Below are positions 5,704 to 6,639 of a stretch of 6,639 nt of DNA, in pieces. The DNA is from Paracoccaceae bacterium (lineage in GTDB: Bacteria; Pseudomonadota; Alphaproteobacteria; Rhodobacterales; Rhodobacteraceae): positions 16,196-22,834 of the forward strand of contig DQCI01000214.1 in the NCBI GenBank assembly GCA_003545125.1, in the 5' to 3' direction. Every line of letters begins with the position of its first letter. Position 1 is the stretch's first letter. The notes under the pieces are model-generated. The model had not been told where the DNA came from and did no database searches. It worked only from the letters and a program-made list of their open reading frames with translations. Both the position numbers and the translations under genes were made by a program.

Positions 5704-6639
5704 ATGGCACGGGGCAGTCTCGCCGGAATCGTATCGGGCGTCGTGGTTTCAGGACTGGCATTGGGCGTTGCATCGCTCGGTTTGCCGCCAGTGGAAATGG
5801 GCGCGCCGCCGCCCGGGGCCGGGGCCGGGGCCGATGGCCCCGCCGTTGTCGAGGCGGAGGATGCCGACTCGCCGGGCGCGACGGACGCGCAGGGCGCGGT
5901 CGATCCGGAAAGGGCACCGGAGATCGGGGCCGAACCTGCACCCGAACCCGGGGCCGGACCCGTGTCGGACCCCGAGGCGTCGGCCACGCCGCAAGCCGGG
6001 GAGGCCGCGGAGGCCGCTGAGCCCGATGCGATGCCGGAGGCTGGGGGCGCGGCTGCGGATTCCGAGGCGGCGCCCGAGACAGACCCGGTCGCCGCACCCG
6101 AAGCAGACCCCGAGGCCGAACCGCTCACCGGCGACGAGACCGGAGCGGACCCCGCCTCCGCGCCTGCGCCAGGTGAGGACGCGGCTGCGCAAGGCGAAGA
6201 CGACGCGCCCAAGCGGGGCGAGGCGGCCGAGGCCGAGATCACGGCGCAGCCCACCGGAACGCCGCTGCCGGAGACCGACCGGGCACCGCAGATGGAGAGC
6301 GACCCGGTCAAGGTGCCGATGGCGGAGCCGGAGGAGCCGGACGCGATCCCGGGCATGGAGCTGGTGGAAAAACTGCCGCCCGCGTTGCCGCCCGCCAACG
6401 GGTCCGACGATCTGCCCGCAGCGGCACAAGGACCGGACGCCGACGCCACCGAGCCGGCGATGGCCCCCGACACCAACCCCGACAGGGCCCCTGAAACGGG
6501 CCCCGACACCAACCCTGATACGGGCCCCGATACGGGTCCCGACCCCAGCCCCGATACGGGTCCCGACCCGGACACGGGCGTCGAAACCGACCCTGACGTC
6601 ACCCCTGATACCGGCCCCGACACCGGCCCCGACACCGGC
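5704..6639 (+). CDS. yibQ: Membrane-anchored protein with long acidic Pro/Ala-rich linker, partial; probable YibQ-type divergent polysaccharide deacetylase
   Basis: An open frame of 312 codons starts at 5704 and runs off the right edge without a stop. The protein begins MARGSLAGIVSGVVVSGLAL, a positively charged tip and a hydrophobic stretch (about 6-28) typical of a signal anchor or signal peptide. The rest (about 30-312) is low-complexity, rich in Pro, Ala, Glu and Asp with very few Lys/Arg, and becomes PDTG/PDTN tetrapeptide repeats from residue 255. No catalytic domain is visible. Such a layout, anchor plus acidic linker, fits the N-terminus of the YibQ-like divergent polysaccharide deacetylases of Rhodobacterales. 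The neighbourhood supports it, since trpE-yibQ-trpGDC has been described in Rhodobacter sphaeroides. Function is therefore inferred from layout and context, not from domain evidence. Alternatives are a TonB-like or other cell-envelope protein with an extended linker. The AAGGGAG ribosome binding site six bases upstream supports the start. Confidence 0.6.
   Translation, partial: MARGSLAGIVSGVVVSGLALGVASLGLPPVEMGAPPPGAGAGADGPAVVEAEDADSPGATDAQGAVDPERAPEIGAEPAPEPGAGPVSDPEASATPQAGEAAEAAEPDAMPEAGGAAADSEAAPETDPVAAPEADPEAEPLTGDETGADPASAPAPGEDAAAQGEDDAPKRGEAAEAEITAQPTGTPLPETDRAPQMESDPVKVPMAEPEEPDAIPGMELVEKLPPALPPANGSDDLPAAAQGPDADATEPAMAPDTNPDRAPETGPDTNPDTGPDTGPDPSPDTGPDPDTGVETDPDVTPDTGPDTGPDTG
6466..6639 (+). 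repeat. 12-bp degenerate tandem repeat coding PDTG tetrapeptides
   Basis: From 6466 to the window edge the gene is built of 12-bp units such as CCCGACACCGGC. Translated they read PDTG or PDTN with variants (PDRA, PETG, PDPS, VETD, PDVT), 58 residues in all. Units differ mostly at third codon positions (GAC/GAT, ACC/ACG, GGC/GGT), so the peptide is kept while the DNA has drifted, except that the last two PDTG units at the edge are identical in DNA. The array may extend beyond the window. Confidence 0.85.

Noticed and set aside
5571..6635. Minus-strand 354-aa frame with SGPVSGPVSG repeats, opposite the plus-strand gene
   Set aside because: It is the complement of the PDTG repeat array. The plus frame has a good ribosome binding site, a clean membrane anchor and no stops, while the minus frame overlaps trpG and has none of these.

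Overview
The window looks like chromosomal DNA of a high-GC alphaproteobacterium, most likely Rhodobacteraceae (Rhodobacterales). The grounds are the very high GC content with long antisense open frames, the TrpE/TrpG/TrpD sequence style, a SurA/PpiD-like membrane peptidyl-prolyl isomerase directly upstream of trpE, and an apparent yibQ-type gene beside trpG. No database search was possible, so the genus is not assigned.

Layout. Bases 1-354 hold no supportable gene but have several potential hairpins. Then come four genes on the minus strand. In transcription order they are trpG (5596-4973) and trpD (4976-3957), overlapping by ATGA, then a 235-bp intergenic region, then a PpiD-like isomerase (3721-1874) and trpE (1866-355), only 7 nt apart. 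On the plus strand, diverging from trpG, an open frame starts at 5704 and runs off the right edge. It encodes an N-terminal membrane anchor followed by at least 280 residues of Pro/Ala/Glu/Asp-rich low-complexity sequence ending in PDTG tetrapeptide repeats. By context it is probably a yibQ-type 'divergent polysaccharide deacetylase' whose catalytic domain lies outside the window.

How the genes work together. TrpE and TrpG form anthranilate synthase (chorismate + glutamine to anthranilate). TrpD transfers phosphoribose to anthranilate. Here the two synthase subunits are in separate transcription units, trpGD and ppi-trpE. A U-tract terminator and a good sigma70-like promoter lie between them. 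trpC, which follows trpD in many relatives, is not there.

The most unusual structure is in the trpD-ppi gap (3801-3953). It has five perfect palindromes, each exactly 20 bp, arranged as 2 + 3 with 3-bp spacers (23-bp period). The two in the left group share their 6-bp outer arms, in the same order, with two of the right group, while the central 8 bp is replaced. One of the five carries a T-tract and reads as the trpGD terminator. The role of the others is unknown.
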